The notes beneath the pieces are model-generated. The model was not told the origin of the DNA, did no database searches, and was given only the letters and a program-made list of their open reading frames with translations. DNA of 64,000 nt from Bathynomus jamesi (taxonomy: Eukaryota; Arthropoda; Malacostraca; Isopoda; Cirolanidae), in assembly GCA_023014485.1 (NCBI GenBank), contig JAJOZX010005623.1, forward strand, positions 251,478 through 315,477, given 5' to 3'. Positions 43,701 through 53,747 of this stretch are shown here, one piece after another (within the stretch, counting starts at the first letter, position 1; each line of letters starts with the position of its first letter). The position numbers were made by a program, and so were the translations under genes.

Positions 43701-43730
43701 GGTCTTCTATGGGAGGACCTGGATCATATT

Positions 43731-44170
43731 CTACGGGAATATCATACGCTGAGGGTGTTCTTGAAAACTGTTCTCTGGGGAAAATGATTCCTCCCCGGGT
43801 ACTTCTACGTACCGAACTAGTTGACCTTGCTGGTTGTATTGGGGTTTATACATGGGGTAAGAGTGTGGGTGACCCTGTGGTCGTGATCTATTGGGTTGGT
43901 AGTTCGACTGAGGCTGGGAATGGACTGGTTTCTGGGGATTGGTTGACTTTTGGGATACGTTTTGGGGACGTGGTTGGTTTGGTTTCTGAAAGTGGGGTCT
44001 ATACCCTGCAGGGGCTTTATCAGCACACTTTTGGCGATCGCCACGGCGATGACCATGTTCGTGACAGTGGGAGCAATACGAGGGGTAATTACATTGACTT
44101 ATCATATGCCCGAAACTATCACAGTTAAAACACTGTGGAGGAGGGCGTGTATTCTGGGTTTGGGGGGCTT
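43731..44170 (-). pseudogene. gag: Gag nucleocapsid part: two CCHC knuckles, out of frame with capsid part
   Basis: In the frame one base back from the capsid frame the sequence gives CFNCDSFGHMISQC, a CX2CX4HX4C knuckle, then CSHCHEHGHRRGDRQKC, a second CX2CX4HX7C knuckle, followed by a long Q/N/P/R-rich tail (to 43731). These are nucleic-acid-binding elements of Gag. The join to the capsid frame lies near a run of six C (about 44160), where one base appears to be missing. A further frame change near 43790 leads to a PPPS-stop near 43640. Confidence 0.8.
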
Positions 44171-45025
44171 GTTTCTGGGGTGTTCCCTGTATTTGCCTTG
44201 GTTTATATTGTTGTTGTTGTTGCTGTTGGTATTGGTGTTGTGGCTGCTGCTGAATATAATGTACAGGGGTTTCTCTACCCTTTCGGTAGTTTGGTTTGCT
44301 AAATCGGGGTGATGTTCCCGTGTTTTGTTTATGGCTACACTGACAGGTTTGTCAACATTTAAAAACTCCTGAAACTTTTTTTTAGGCGCTCCGGGTAGGT
44401 TTTGGTAAATGGTTGTGGCTACTATTAGATTTCTTTGTTTCGAAGTAAAAGTTATGCCACATGCATTTTCTGCGGCCCGGAGGGCTTCTCCTACAAGTTT
44501 GTGTGTACGTGTAATAAAATTGTTTAAATCCTCGTGTTCCTCTTTCTTCCATTTAGCTTGGAAGACTGCTTCTAATGTGGCTAAGGGTTGTGCAAGGGTT
44601 ATTTCTTTAAAAAATTCTAATAGGTTTTGTTTAAAATCGTCCCATGTTATAGCTTCGCTAATTGATGGGACGTAAGTGACTGTGTCATGGGCATTTCCCT
44701 CTTTAGGGTCAATAAATCTTTTTGCTTCTCTGATTTTTATATCATCATCGGTAATATTCTCGCGTAAGAAATGTTGCTCTAAAGACTCAACCCAAGGTCT
44801 TACGCGCGGTTCAACAAAACGATTATCTATGGTCCCCTTAAAAATTAAAACAGTATGAGGAAGATTTACTAATCTGCCTAAGTTAATGTATGCTGGGGCG
44901 GGGGTTTGAGACTGAGACATACTGACTTGTGTGTTTGGGAATATGTTTGAAGGGCGCGGGGTAGGTGGAAAAATGGGTGTAGGTAATTCTTCGATGTCAG
45001 AAAGCGCACCGTCTGAATCGCTCAT
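44102..45025 (-). CDS. gag: Gag capsid region
   Basis: 307 codons starting MSDSDGALSDIEELPTPIFP. The middle (about 55-250) resembles gypsy-family capsid: FKGTIDNRFVEPRVRPWVES, WDDFKQNLLEFF, and LNNFITRTHKLVGEALRAAE with a terminal N-rich linker. The last about 20 codons after the C6 run look like out-of-frame translation because the zinc knuckles occupy another frame. The start lies 672 bp inside the 5' LTR boundary, leaving a long leader. It forms the particle and packages RNA in relatives. Confidence 0.85.
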   Translation of the reverse strand: MSDSDGALSDIEELPTPIFPPTPRPSNIFPNTQVSMSQSQTPAPAYINLGRLVNLPHTVLIFKGTIDNRFVEPRVRPWVESLEQHFLRENITDDDIKIREAKRFIDPKEGNAHDTVTYVPSISEAITWDDFKQNLLEFFKEITLAQPLATLEAVFQAKWKKEEHEDLNNFITRTHKLVGEALRAAENACGITFTSKQRNLIVATTIYQNLPGAPKKKFQEFLNVDKPVSVAINKTREHHPDLANQTTERVEKPLYIIFSSSHNTNTNSNNNNNINQGKYREHPRNKPPKPRIHALLHSVLTVIVSGI

Positions 45026-45686
45026 ATGTGAAGGTACTTATTAATGTTCTAATTAGGTCTGCTTGACCGATCTTAATTCATGGAATGATCACTTAAGGGG
45101 TTTTCCTAACTACACTATCTAAAAAAAATAATGCACAACAATTTGCCTAACTCGGGGAAAATTTGAAAAGATTGCAAACAAAAATAAAAATGTAAACAAA
45201 ATTTCACTCAAATGTACGTGATGGTATGGTAATACTATGTTTGGTACATTAAATAAAATTATACTATACTAACTAGAATAGTAAAAATAACTGAAAATAA
45301 CTGTGACAATACTGTTTTCAATAAAAAGAGTGTATCACTGGTGTCTGAAGTGTTCACTGTGTTTTTTGTTAATTCTGGCTCAATACTAAATATTAATTGT
45401 TAATAATAATGACTTTTCAAATGTTTAGAAATTTTTTTAAAAAAGTTTTGTACTTAACAAGATTCCTACGGCGAAATCCTTTGAGGTGTGTCCTGAAGAC
45501 GTGTCTGGCTGGCCACTTGTTCCTAGATGAAAAGTAGGCGTGAAGAACTTGGAGTCGTAACGCACCGGTTCAAGGGTGGATGTGACGAACTAGAAGTCGT
45601 GACACGCCGGTCAACTGGGTGTTGGTTCTGGTTCCAGAGTCTGGAAGACTGGAAGAATCCTGGAGTCGTGAAGATCCTGGTTAAAG
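45026..45686 (-). other. 5' leader (untranslated) of LTR element
   Basis: Sequence between the primer-binding site and the gag ATG; no conserved frame. In relatives this region holds packaging signals and the env splice donor, which I cannot locate. Confidence 0.7.
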
Positions 45687-45696
45687 GGTCGCCAGT
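45680..45696 (-). promoter_or_regulatory. Primer-binding site
   Basis: On the minus strand the LTR ends ...gttaaca and is followed by actggcgaccctttaacc. TGG at the +3 position pairs with a tRNA CCA end. tggcgacc resembles the tRNA-Arg type site of 412/mdg1-like elements; tRNA identity is a guess. Confidence 0.7.
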
Positions 45697-46765
45697 TGTT
45701 AACCCCTCCGTCTATGGCCCTGGGGTGGTTCGGATCGACGGGGGTTCTGGTTAGGAGGCAAGCAACGGATGTGTGACTTGAAGTGGTTTTCTTCTATGTT
45801 ACTCTCCGAGTTCTTCTATAGTGGCTCGGAGGACTCTGGTAGATTTGCAATCTAAATGCTGAAGGTTCCGGATTCTTCTTATAGCGTATCCGGAAAGTTT
45901 TCTAAGTTTTTCTGAAGAGAGCAAGGCTCGAAGGGGACAATAAAAAGTTTCTCCAATTGTAACTTTACTGCTAAAAGATACAGGTAGTGCTCAGCCTCTG
46001 AATTAGCTTCTGAATGCCAATGGAATAATTTTAATGGGTTTATATACCCAAAAACTGCTAACATTATTATTATTAAATGCTAAGAAGGCTGTATTATTTT
46101 TGCACAATATTTAAAAATAAGTAAATTTTTTAGCTGTGGTAAGGCTTGAACGAGTAAACAAAATATTTGAAGACGAAACCATATTTTTATCTTAAACCGC
46201 GACTTTTCAGATCTGATGTTATCATGATCTGCCAAGTTAACTAAAAGTGGAAATCGGACTATGCATCTTTACACTAAAATATGCATATGAGTGAAATTTT
46301 AAGGTTTAAGATGTACAATTTTAATGCTTAGGCAAGACATGATCTCATTGTTTATAACGAAAGAGAGTGTATACAAAATGTGAACATTGCAAAGCTTAAA
46401 CAGGATTCCTTATTAAGCGAAATCTAAAAAAATGATTATGAGATTTTAAAAAACAACAGGTCACCAATTATTTAGCAAAGTAGAAAGCAAATCAAAAATT
46501 TTATCCAAACTCGCGTTGGGCGATTTTGGTCCTTATGTAAAAATGAATACACACACGTACATACATATGAGTATAGGCATTATATAAAGTTAAATATATA
46601 AGAATATACAGAATTATATAAATACATGAACCATATAACACATGAATTTTTAAAATGGATACTTTTTCTTACAATGGATACAGAGACTATATAAATGAAT
46701 ACAAGAATTACATGAAGGATAAGATAATATAGGAATATGGGAATTATTTATGGTTCATTTTTACA
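45697..46765 (-). repeat. 5' LTR of errantivirus-like element
   Basis: 1069 bp, TG...CA, collinear with the 3' LTR. It would contain the promoter; a clear TATA box or initiator cannot be assigned with confidence in this AT-rich sequence. Confidence 0.95.
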
Positions 46766-46766
46766 C

Positions 46767-46771
<5 letters not shown>

Positions 46772-46806
<35 letters not shown>
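46772..46806. repeat. (AT)n tract flanking the LTR element
   Basis: About 17 AT units directly right of the LTR. Confidence 0.9.
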
Positions 46807-46809
<3 letters not shown>

Positions 46810-46839
46810 CTTTACTTTCGTTAAATTTGAGCAATTGTT

Positions 46840-47990
46840 AGACTTGACCTGTGTTCAATCCCTCTGCGGCATCTCGCCTCATTTGGGGGATGTGATGAAG
46901 GAAAAACTTACTTTCTACTTCAGGGCTCCCTAATAGCCACTTATATAGTTCGTCTGGGACTTCACACAAGAATCAGTGGAGATGATTTTTTAGTATATTT
47001 AAGTTGGTGGCGGAGTTTACTTTTGGCCGCACGTTAAAGTATTTTGCCCTCATATTCTGAGAATATTTTCCACCTTTGTTTTCATGGCTTCTTGTCCACC
47101 GTATCTGGGATAGTACAGAATCTAATGTAACTGTTCTCTCATTTCAGTGTGTTTTTATTTTATTTCTAAAGTTTGTCATATACCCCTCGAGTATCTTCCA
47201 TATGCATATTACTGTGTATCGCTCACGTCTTCTTTCTAAAGACTAGAATTCCAGGGATTGTAGTCGTGACCAGTAGTCTTTATGTTTAGTTTCCTCTGTC
47301 TTAGACTTGAGGGATATTTTGTATGGTTTCTATGCTTGTTATTCAATTACTGGTAGGACTAAATTCTTCCATACTTTTAGCATGATTTTTGTTTTCCGTT
47401 ATGGAAGCTCCTCCAGATAATTCAGGTTATTCTTCTACCTACTATAATCTTAATGTTATAGTGTTCTCTGAATTCTGCATCCGCTGACGTCATTACTCCA
47501 AGATCGCTGATTTTGGGTTTGGTCCTGCAGTGTTTTGTACCCTTTTGTACACATATTTTATAAGTTTGAATTTTTCTTCGTCGAGCTTCATAATGTCGTC
47601 TTCCGTCCATATGAATGTTTCAATGTTATTCTGTAATTAATTATTCTATGTCACCTTCGCTTGATATTCCCTCGCATATCTTTGCGACATCCCTGAAACA
47701 CGATACGACATTGTCTTTAATATCTGTATCTACGTCTGCAATCATTATAATAAACGACAAAGGGAGCTAATACTGTACCTTATGGGACAGAACTGATGAC
47801 TTATGAAACTTCTGATTTAACTCCATTTACTAATACTCTTTGTGTTCCTTGGGTCAAAATTAATTCTTGTTTTCTTAGGTTCGTGTCTATAATCCCATTA
47901 TCACATTTATCGAAGGCTTTAGCAACATCCGTTTTTATTACCTTTATATTTTGACTTCGACACAACTCTTCCAGATTTTCTCTTCATGGT
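46840..47990 (-). pseudogene. LINE (second family), highly decayed copy C
   Basis: Same family as copies A and B, recognisable from minus-strand VISSVP and GTVLAPF in the RT B-box region (about 47820-47760), KICEGI (about 47680), SDLGVMTSADAEFREHYNIK (about 47500) and the 3' region with the SLERRR equivalent (about 47235). Numerous indels and stops. It runs head to head into copy D at about 48000. Confidence 0.75.
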
Positions 47991-48004
47991 CTAATAACCG
48001 TGAT

Positions 48005-50350
48005 GAATTTAGGTTAACACATGAGATAACAGCTAACACCAGAAAAAACAAACTGATTGGATTTGGTATTCACGAATAACACTAACTTAATCAATGATAC
48101 AAAAAAACATCAACACATATCTCAGACCGCAACATTATCGAGGTTTCCACTAATGTGGCGAGAGCATTAAAAAAATACTCATACTGAAGAAAGAAACAAA
48201 TTTAAGATTTTTAATCTGAACGCTAAGACTATAAATTGGGAAGAAATCAGATCCTATATGGCACGAATAGAGTGGGAAACAGTCTCAGACGATAAAACAA
48301 CCGAAGAAATGCTAATAACCTTAAAAAAGACGTTGGAAATCTTAGAAAAATGTGTTCCGAAAGTACAGCCAAAGGGGAAGAGGAACTATTTTGAGAAGCA
48401 AAAGCGAACACTATTCCGCAAGAGAAGGAGAGTAGCCACAAAGTTAATTAATTGCACAAGCAACAACACCAAAAACGTGATACAAGTAAAAGTGAAAAGT
48501 ATAGACAGGGAAATACAAGCCCTAATTAAGGACATTCAGAGAGAGAAGAGGAAGATGTGATAAAAACAATAAAAAATAACCCAAAATACTTATATAGCTT
48601 CGTGAAAAGAAAAACAAAAAACCGCGGACCACTATCGCATCCGAAAGGAAAAAAAATAATGAGCTAACCGATGATCTAAAAGAAATATCTAAAATATTGA
48701 AGGCTCAATATGAACCAGCTTTCAGTACCCGAAATAGAGACAAAGCAGTACCTGACAGAAATACCTTTTTTGAAGAGGAATTAAATGGAGAATGTATAGC
48801 TGATTTTGAATTTACCGTAGAAGATATAGCGAAAGCTATAGGAGAAATGAAATCACATTCAGCTGCAGGTTCGGACAAATAGAATGCCTTGTTGATTAAA
48901 AACTAAGAATGAAATAGCTACACATCTTTATTGGATATAGAGAAGATCCCTGGACACGAGAAAAATACCGAACATACTAAAAAAGAGCGAACATTGTTCC
49001 TATATATGAAGGGGGGATAGGTCTCGAACAAAAAACTATAGACCGGTGTCACTGACATCACATCTCACCAAAGTATTTGAAAGAATAGTCAAAAAGAAAA
49101 TATATGACGTTTTGGAGACACAGGAAAGATTCAATGAGAACAAACATGGATTTCAATCAGGAAGATCGTGCCTATCAGAACTAATAGAGCACTATAACTC
49201 TATCATAGACGCCCTTGAGAGTAATGATAATTACGATGTAATATATACGGCTTTTGCTAAAGCATTCAGTAAGTGTGATCATGACATAACAGCTGGGCAA
49301 ATGGATTTACAACTTCCTCAGGAAACAACAGCAAGCCGTAAAAATCCAAGGTATGTCATCATCAGAATCGGAAGTACGGGGCTCATTTCCACAAAGACCA
49401 CTCTTATTCATTATCATGCTGACAGATATACACAATGAAGTAGACGACAACAGTATAGTAACATCCTTTTCTAACGACACAAAGATCAGCAGAAAACTCG
49501 GCAGTGTTGAGGAAGTGGAAGCCCTACAGAGGGAGACAAACAATATACAAATGGTCAGAAGACAATAACATGAATTTTAACACCTAGAAATTTCAGCTCT
49601 TGAGATATGGAAGAGATCAAGAACTTAGACAGCATAGTATGCCACAAATAGACAGGAAATTCAGAGAAGCACCAAAGCAAAAAAGTTAGGGGTAATATGA
49701 CCGAGGAGGGACAAGTTTGACCTTCGTGAAATGAAGAATCATCGCACGGAACATTTGAAAGGTTGATTCAAAATTTGAAACACAGAATCAGATAGTGATA
49801 ACCAATGCAAAAAGAGTTACGGGACAGCTATTGAGAACCCTCAAATGAAGGGACGAGAAAGTAATGAGTTCCCTGCTAAAAGCACTGACCATACCAAAAC
49901 TTAAATACTGCTCAGTTTTGACGTTCACATGAAAAAAAAATTAATAAACTAGAAGTCCAGAGGAATTTCACAGCCAAGATAATGAATGCAAAGAACTCAA
50001 CTATTGGAAAAGACTAAGTAAATTAAATCTGTATTCTCTGAAACGAAGAAGAGAGAGATACACACTAATTTACATATGGAAAATGATAAAAAAACTGGTA
50101 CCTAACCTCAAACTAAACCCAATGGAAAATAGGAAAGGTAGAATGTGTAGCGTTTCCAAACTAAAGACCCGACAAGGGAGACCCTCAATACTGAGTCACA
50201 GAGGTCAAAGGTGAAATCTTCAAAGAACTAGATGTTTAGCTCAGGACAGTACCAGATGAGCCGGATGTGCCTTGCTATGTGCGATAGAGATCGCAAGAAA
50301 GCAACTCATTCCTCCATCAGGCCAGGTCTAGACTTGGGGTCACCAGCTTG
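48005..50350 (+). pseudogene. LINE (second family), longest copy D (endonuclease end to C-terminus)
   Basis: Starts with the end of the endonuclease (HISDRNIIEVSTN, about 48115), followed by an endonuclease-RT linker (48258-48560, rich in K/R) and EDIAKAIGEMKSHSAAGSDK (48882). RT follows with NYRPVSLTSHLTKVFERIVK (about 49040), ERFNENKHGFQSGRSCLSEL and FAKAF. The usual YADD box is near 49470 as SNDTKIS after frame changes. The C-terminal domain (about 49980-50320: LNYWKRLSKLNLYSLKRRRE, EPDVPCYV) is recognisable in broken frames. It is the most complete member here but clearly inactive. Confidence 0.85.
49703..49770 (+). mobile_element. Extremely short LINE 3'-tail insertion within copy D
   Basis: gacaagtttgaccttcgtga aatgaagaatcatcgcacgg and ...gaaaggttga are the last 60-70 bp of this same LINE family, placed inside the RT C-terminal region of copy D where they do not belong. 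A 5'-truncated insertion of only the tail, or a gene-conversion event. Confidence 0.6.
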
Positions 50351-50410
50351 ACCTTCTTGTGAAGAGAGACGCAAGAAACTTTCACCAAGTTTACCAGGTA
50401 TATGCATATA

Positions 50411-50636
50411 CAGGGTGTCCATAAAGTCACGCATCATAGGAACATAAGCAATGTCTATTTATTTATGTCTCCATCAGGCCAAATATGTTGAGGAACACTC
50501 AAAGAAACCTGCTTTTTCGTTCACAAACATGTTTTGAGATTGGTGGGAATCATTTTGAACAAATAAATAAAACAAAATAAATAAATAAACAAAATAAATG
50601 TATTTTCCTATGATGCGTGACTTTATGGACACCCTG
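50411..50636. mobile_element. Mariner-type MITE, 226 bp
   Basis: cagggtgtccataaagtcac (gcatcatagga) is mirrored by tcctatgatgcgtgacttta (tggacaccctg), giving about 31-bp perfect inverted repeats flanked by TA on both sides. No transposase. Confidence 0.9.
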
Positions 50637-50697
50637 TATATATATCGAACGCTGCAGGTCAATCTTGAACCGTGATTCGAAGACAACTAAACAAAAG

Positions 50698-50718
50698 TGT
50701 GTGTGTGTGTGTATATAT
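50698..50718. repeat. (GT)n/(AT)n tract
   Basis: Short dinucleotide repeat at the left edge of the next inverted-repeat element. Confidence 0.85.
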
Positions 50719-51262
50719 GTTACACACAGACCGTGCATGGAACAAGGAACTCTTCTGGGAAAATTAAATCCACTATAGTTCGAATAAGCAATGGTAAATG
50801 ACAAATACTCTAGTTTTTCTTTTTCATGATGTTAGCCTGACGTGGACAATGGGTCACTCGCAAAGAGGCCCCAAAATATAGCTTCTCTCACCAGCTATCT
50901 ACCAAGCAGATAGGATCCAGCTTTGGGACAGGATCTAGGTTTTACAGCTACACCGAACCTACTATATTCAGGACCTCAATATACGCAAGAAACTCGTTGC
51001 ATTCACGTCGGATTGAATACATCAAAGAAAAAGGGGTAACTATTGTATTTTCAACCAAAAACCAAAACTTAAACCTCAACTGGCAGAATTGAGCGTCCAC
51101 TTTTTAAAGCACTTAACATGTCCGTTTCTTAACCACGTCGGGCTAGCATCCTGAAAAAGAAAAACTATAGTATTTGTTATTTACCATTACTTATTCGAAC
51201 TATAGTGGATTTAATTTTCGCAGAAGAGTTCCTTGTTCCATGCACGGTCTGTGTGTAACATA
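50719..51262. mobile_element. Long-TIR element, about 544 bp
   Basis: tgttacacacagaccgtgca (tggaacaaggaactctt) with about 100 bp of further arm is mirrored at 51140-51262 ending ccatgcacggtctgtgtgta acat. The arms contain matching ccactatagttcgaataagc words. No coding frame is recognisable in the centre. Confidence 0.8.
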
Positions 51263-51323
51263 AAAGATCTCAGGGGATCATTCTGAGTTCAATCTCACAC
51301 ACACACACATATATATATTTATT

Positions 51324-51361
<38 letters not shown>
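51263..51361. repeat. Shared module and (CA)n/(AT)n microsatellite
   Basis: gatctcaggggatcattctg agttcaatctca is followed by CA, AT and CA tracts. The same module with (AT)n occurs at 54940-55030, so it is a dispersed repeat with a microsatellite tail, possibly SINE-like (gagttcaatcc resembles a B box). Confidence 0.7.
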
Positions 51362-51366
<5 letters not shown>

Positions 51367-51511
51367 ATTACACCTTCAAAGGAATTAATTTCCTTTCATT
51401 AGAGTATGAGATAGAATTTTTAAAAGCCAATTTTAGAAAAGTTGCATTAATGATATATATGTCGCTTTTAAAATATTTTGGTGGTTGTATATTTCGTCTC
51501 AAATATATACA

Positions 51512-51512
51512 G

Positions 51513-51541
<29 letters not shown>
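51512..51541. repeat. (AT)n tract
   Basis: About 15 AT units followed by a T12 run. Confidence 0.9.
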
Positions 51542-51549
<8 letters not shown>

Positions 51550-51557
51550 TTTGAGAG

Positions 51558-51632
51558 GAGGGGGCGAAAAGCTTGACTTTCGTGAAATGAGGAATCATCG
51601 CACGAAACATTTGAAAGGGTGAAAGGTATATT
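51558..51632 (+). mobile_element. Short LINE 3'-tail copy
   Basis: aagcttgactttcgtgaaat gaggaatcatcgcacgaaac matches the 3' end of the second LINE family (33969-34060, inverted). Only the terminal 60-70 bp is present. Confidence 0.65.
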
Positions 51633-51634
51633 AT

Positions 51635-53058
51635 ATATATCCGCCACTGGATGCTGTATAGCTGACATGAAGATAGAACAGCTATGCCGATGGTATGATA
51701 TTAATAAGTCCTTCAATTAAAGGCCAAGATCACCTTTCATAAAAATTTGTGAATTATTTTCGAAGAAATCATGATGTTAATTTCAATGTTATTTAAACAA
51801 AGGTCATATAGTTCCATCTCAAAAGCTGAAATCACTCCATTATTATTATTTTCAAAATGAAAGGTGAACCAAGAGAGCAAATACAAAAATTTAAGTATCT
51901 GCGTCAAATTATCATCAGCTCCTTGAGTGATAAATTGGAGCGAACCGAATGTCAATTAAGTGAAGCGAGTGGAAAAATTGAAAATTGTGCTCTGAAAATA
52001 TTGTTACTGGACCTCCTTTTCCTTTTGTCCTTATGGGTTCAAAAAGCAATGTGGTGTTCACAGAACAATTTATCCAATCGGCTCATTAAAGGTCCATTAA
52101 AAGAAAACATTCAAATAAGCCAAATATATTTACAAAAAACTATAATCTAAACTTAAATTTGTCTGCATTAAATCTGTGGTCACTTCAGGGTACAGGGCAC
52201 AGTAGTGTCTGAACATTGCCTATAGTGCAAGTATTGTAGCCTCCATACGAGGTAAGATCTAGGTGAAATTTATTACAAGAACTTGAAATATCGAATTGTA
52301 CATGTATTTTTGGAGTATTTTTTCTATTATTGTTCAAATAAGCTTCAAATCTGGAATGTGGAACTGCGCTTAGGTTCGACTGGGAAACTGAATTCCTGGT
52401 AAATGGAACGGCTGTCTACCGAAGCTGAACGTGACAGTTAGAACGTTTTGTGGCTCCAGTTCCGAGGTTAAGCGTTATCAATTTGGAAGTCAAGGCAAGA
52501 TTGGGAACAAAACCTATCCTTGCCTGTCCATCTAAATCACTTGCAACAGCGGAAGTTAAGATTAACAGTTTTGAAACACCACTGCGACTGAGACTAACGG
52601 AGTGAAGTGTTAGTTTACTTTAAGTAGGGACAGGACCTACGCCTTGTACATATCTTAAGTGCGTAGTCTCGGTGCAACTCAAACTTTTAAATACTGTATC
52701 CAACTTTCTCGAAATTTCTGTAACTTGAGTCTCTCGCTTCCAACCTTTATTGTTCAGATCACAAGCACGAATCATCCCCAAATTTCCATTACCATCTTTC
52801 ACCTCGCTCACTTTCAAATCATTCACACCAAGCTCTAGTCTCACACTCCACCTATCGCTCACATTCAACTTTCACAATGACCCTACCATATCAAACTCTC
52901 ACTCTTACAATATCGTAGTTTGTGATGTATCTTCAACTGAAAATTTCTACATTACATTTTTAAAATCTTGAATATTTTTACACAAAATTAAATTTTAATA
53001 TCTGCGCTTCCTCAACTTGAAACTGCTTCACGTTCAACTCAAAGGCTGTCCAAGGAAG

Positions 53059-53060
<2 letters not shown>
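51635..53060. other. No supported gene
   Basis: Open frames at 51857-52150 (plus) and 52620-52868 (minus, starting MNVSDRWSVRLELGVNDLKV) have no domain I recognise and no repeat copy in the window. The composition at 52370-52870 is less AT-rich, so a diverged element or an exon cannot be excluded. Confidence 0.3.

Positions 53061-53061
<1 letters not shown>

Positions 53062-53143
<82 letters not shown>
53062..53143. repeat. (CT)n(AT)n compound microsatellite
   Basis: About 15 CT units then about 26 AT units, adjoining a palindrome. Confidence 0.95.
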
Positions 53144-53144
<1 letters not shown>

Positions 53145-53146
<2 letters not shown>

Positions 53147-53274
53147 GCAAATCCGCAAGAAAAAGAAAAAATGATTCCAAGGCCTTTCGAGTATTCAACA
53201 ATACACCTCGTGTTGTTGAATACACGAAAGGCATTGAAATAATTTTTTCTTTTTTTCTTGTGGGTTTGCAGCAT
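53145..53274. repeat. AT-flanked palindrome 1 (130 bp)
   Basis: atgcaaatccgcaagaaaaa is mirrored by tttttcttgtgggtttgcag cat; the arms meet at ...acacctcg. A few mismatches. It has (AT)n on its left and, after a short spacer, on its right, and shares its plan with 61192-61342 and 61418-61539. Confidence 0.85.
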
Positions 53275-53315
53275 TCATTCCTTTCACGTGTTTAAGTGTG
53301 AAATTCATCCCACAC

Positions 53316-53319
<4 letters not shown>

Positions 53320-53380
<61 letters not shown>
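53320..53380. repeat. (AT)n microsatellite
   Basis: About 30 AT units. Confidence 0.95.
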
Positions 53381-53384
<4 letters not shown>

Positions 53385-53439
53385 TTCAATTTTAGTGATA
53401 TGTATTTAAACTACAGTAGAACACATGGGAACATATGTC

Positions 53440-53642
53440 GGAGCTATTGAAGAATAGGGACCCCAGCCTTCTTTAGTTAGGCTTATAAGGCTAACTAACG
53501 AAAATATCACGACCTAACCTAACCAATCGTTAGGATAAACTGTACGCCCTTGACGAGTGGTTAGGTTAGGTCATGATATTTTCGTTAGTTAGCTTATAAA
53601 GCTAACTAAAGAAGGCTGGGGTCCCTATTCTTCAATAGCTCC
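53440..53642. repeat. Foldback palindrome, type 1 arms (copy f)
   Basis: ggagctattgaagaataggg (accccagcc) is mirrored by ggctggggtccctattcttc (aatagctcc). The inner arms TTCTTTAGTTAG and CTAACTAACGAAAATATCAC are shared with copy a; the loop includes aaactgtacgcccttgacga. The outer 20 bp differ from copy a. Confidence 0.88.
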
Positions 53643-53747
53643 CATATGTCTTACCTAATCATTACCAGTATTAGCAATTTCATTATAAAAAAAACACTTG
53701 AAATTTAAAAACTCGATTATTACATTATTATGTCATAATATTTCGCG

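Larger units (their letters stand above)
36317..46765 (-). mobile_element. Gypsy/errantivirus-type LTR retroelement with env, 10.45 kb
   Basis: A complete minus-strand provirus-like element: 5' LTR 45697-46765, primer-binding site, gag, protease, pol, overlapping env, polypurine tract and 3' LTR 36317-37383. The LTRs differ at only about four places in about 1068 bp, so insertion is recent. The pol order (protease, RT, RNase H, integrase) places it in Metaviridae; the env with furin-type site and F-like fusion segment is the errantivirus arrangement. Both flanks are AT repeats, and I could not identify a target duplication. Reading-frame breaks in gag, pro-pol and env (described under each) mean that this copy, as written, is not intact. 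Confidence 0.93.

Noticed and set aside
44150..44170. Programmed -1 frameshift site between capsid and nucleocapsid
   Set aside because: The C6-AAA run is not in the correct register for a canonical slippery heptamer, and capsid and nucleocapsid are normally in one frame; a lost base is simpler.
52620..52868. 82-codon minus frame MNVSDRWSVRLELGVNDLKV...
   Set aside because: Looks protein-like in composition, but no family, splice or repeat support; left as unknown.
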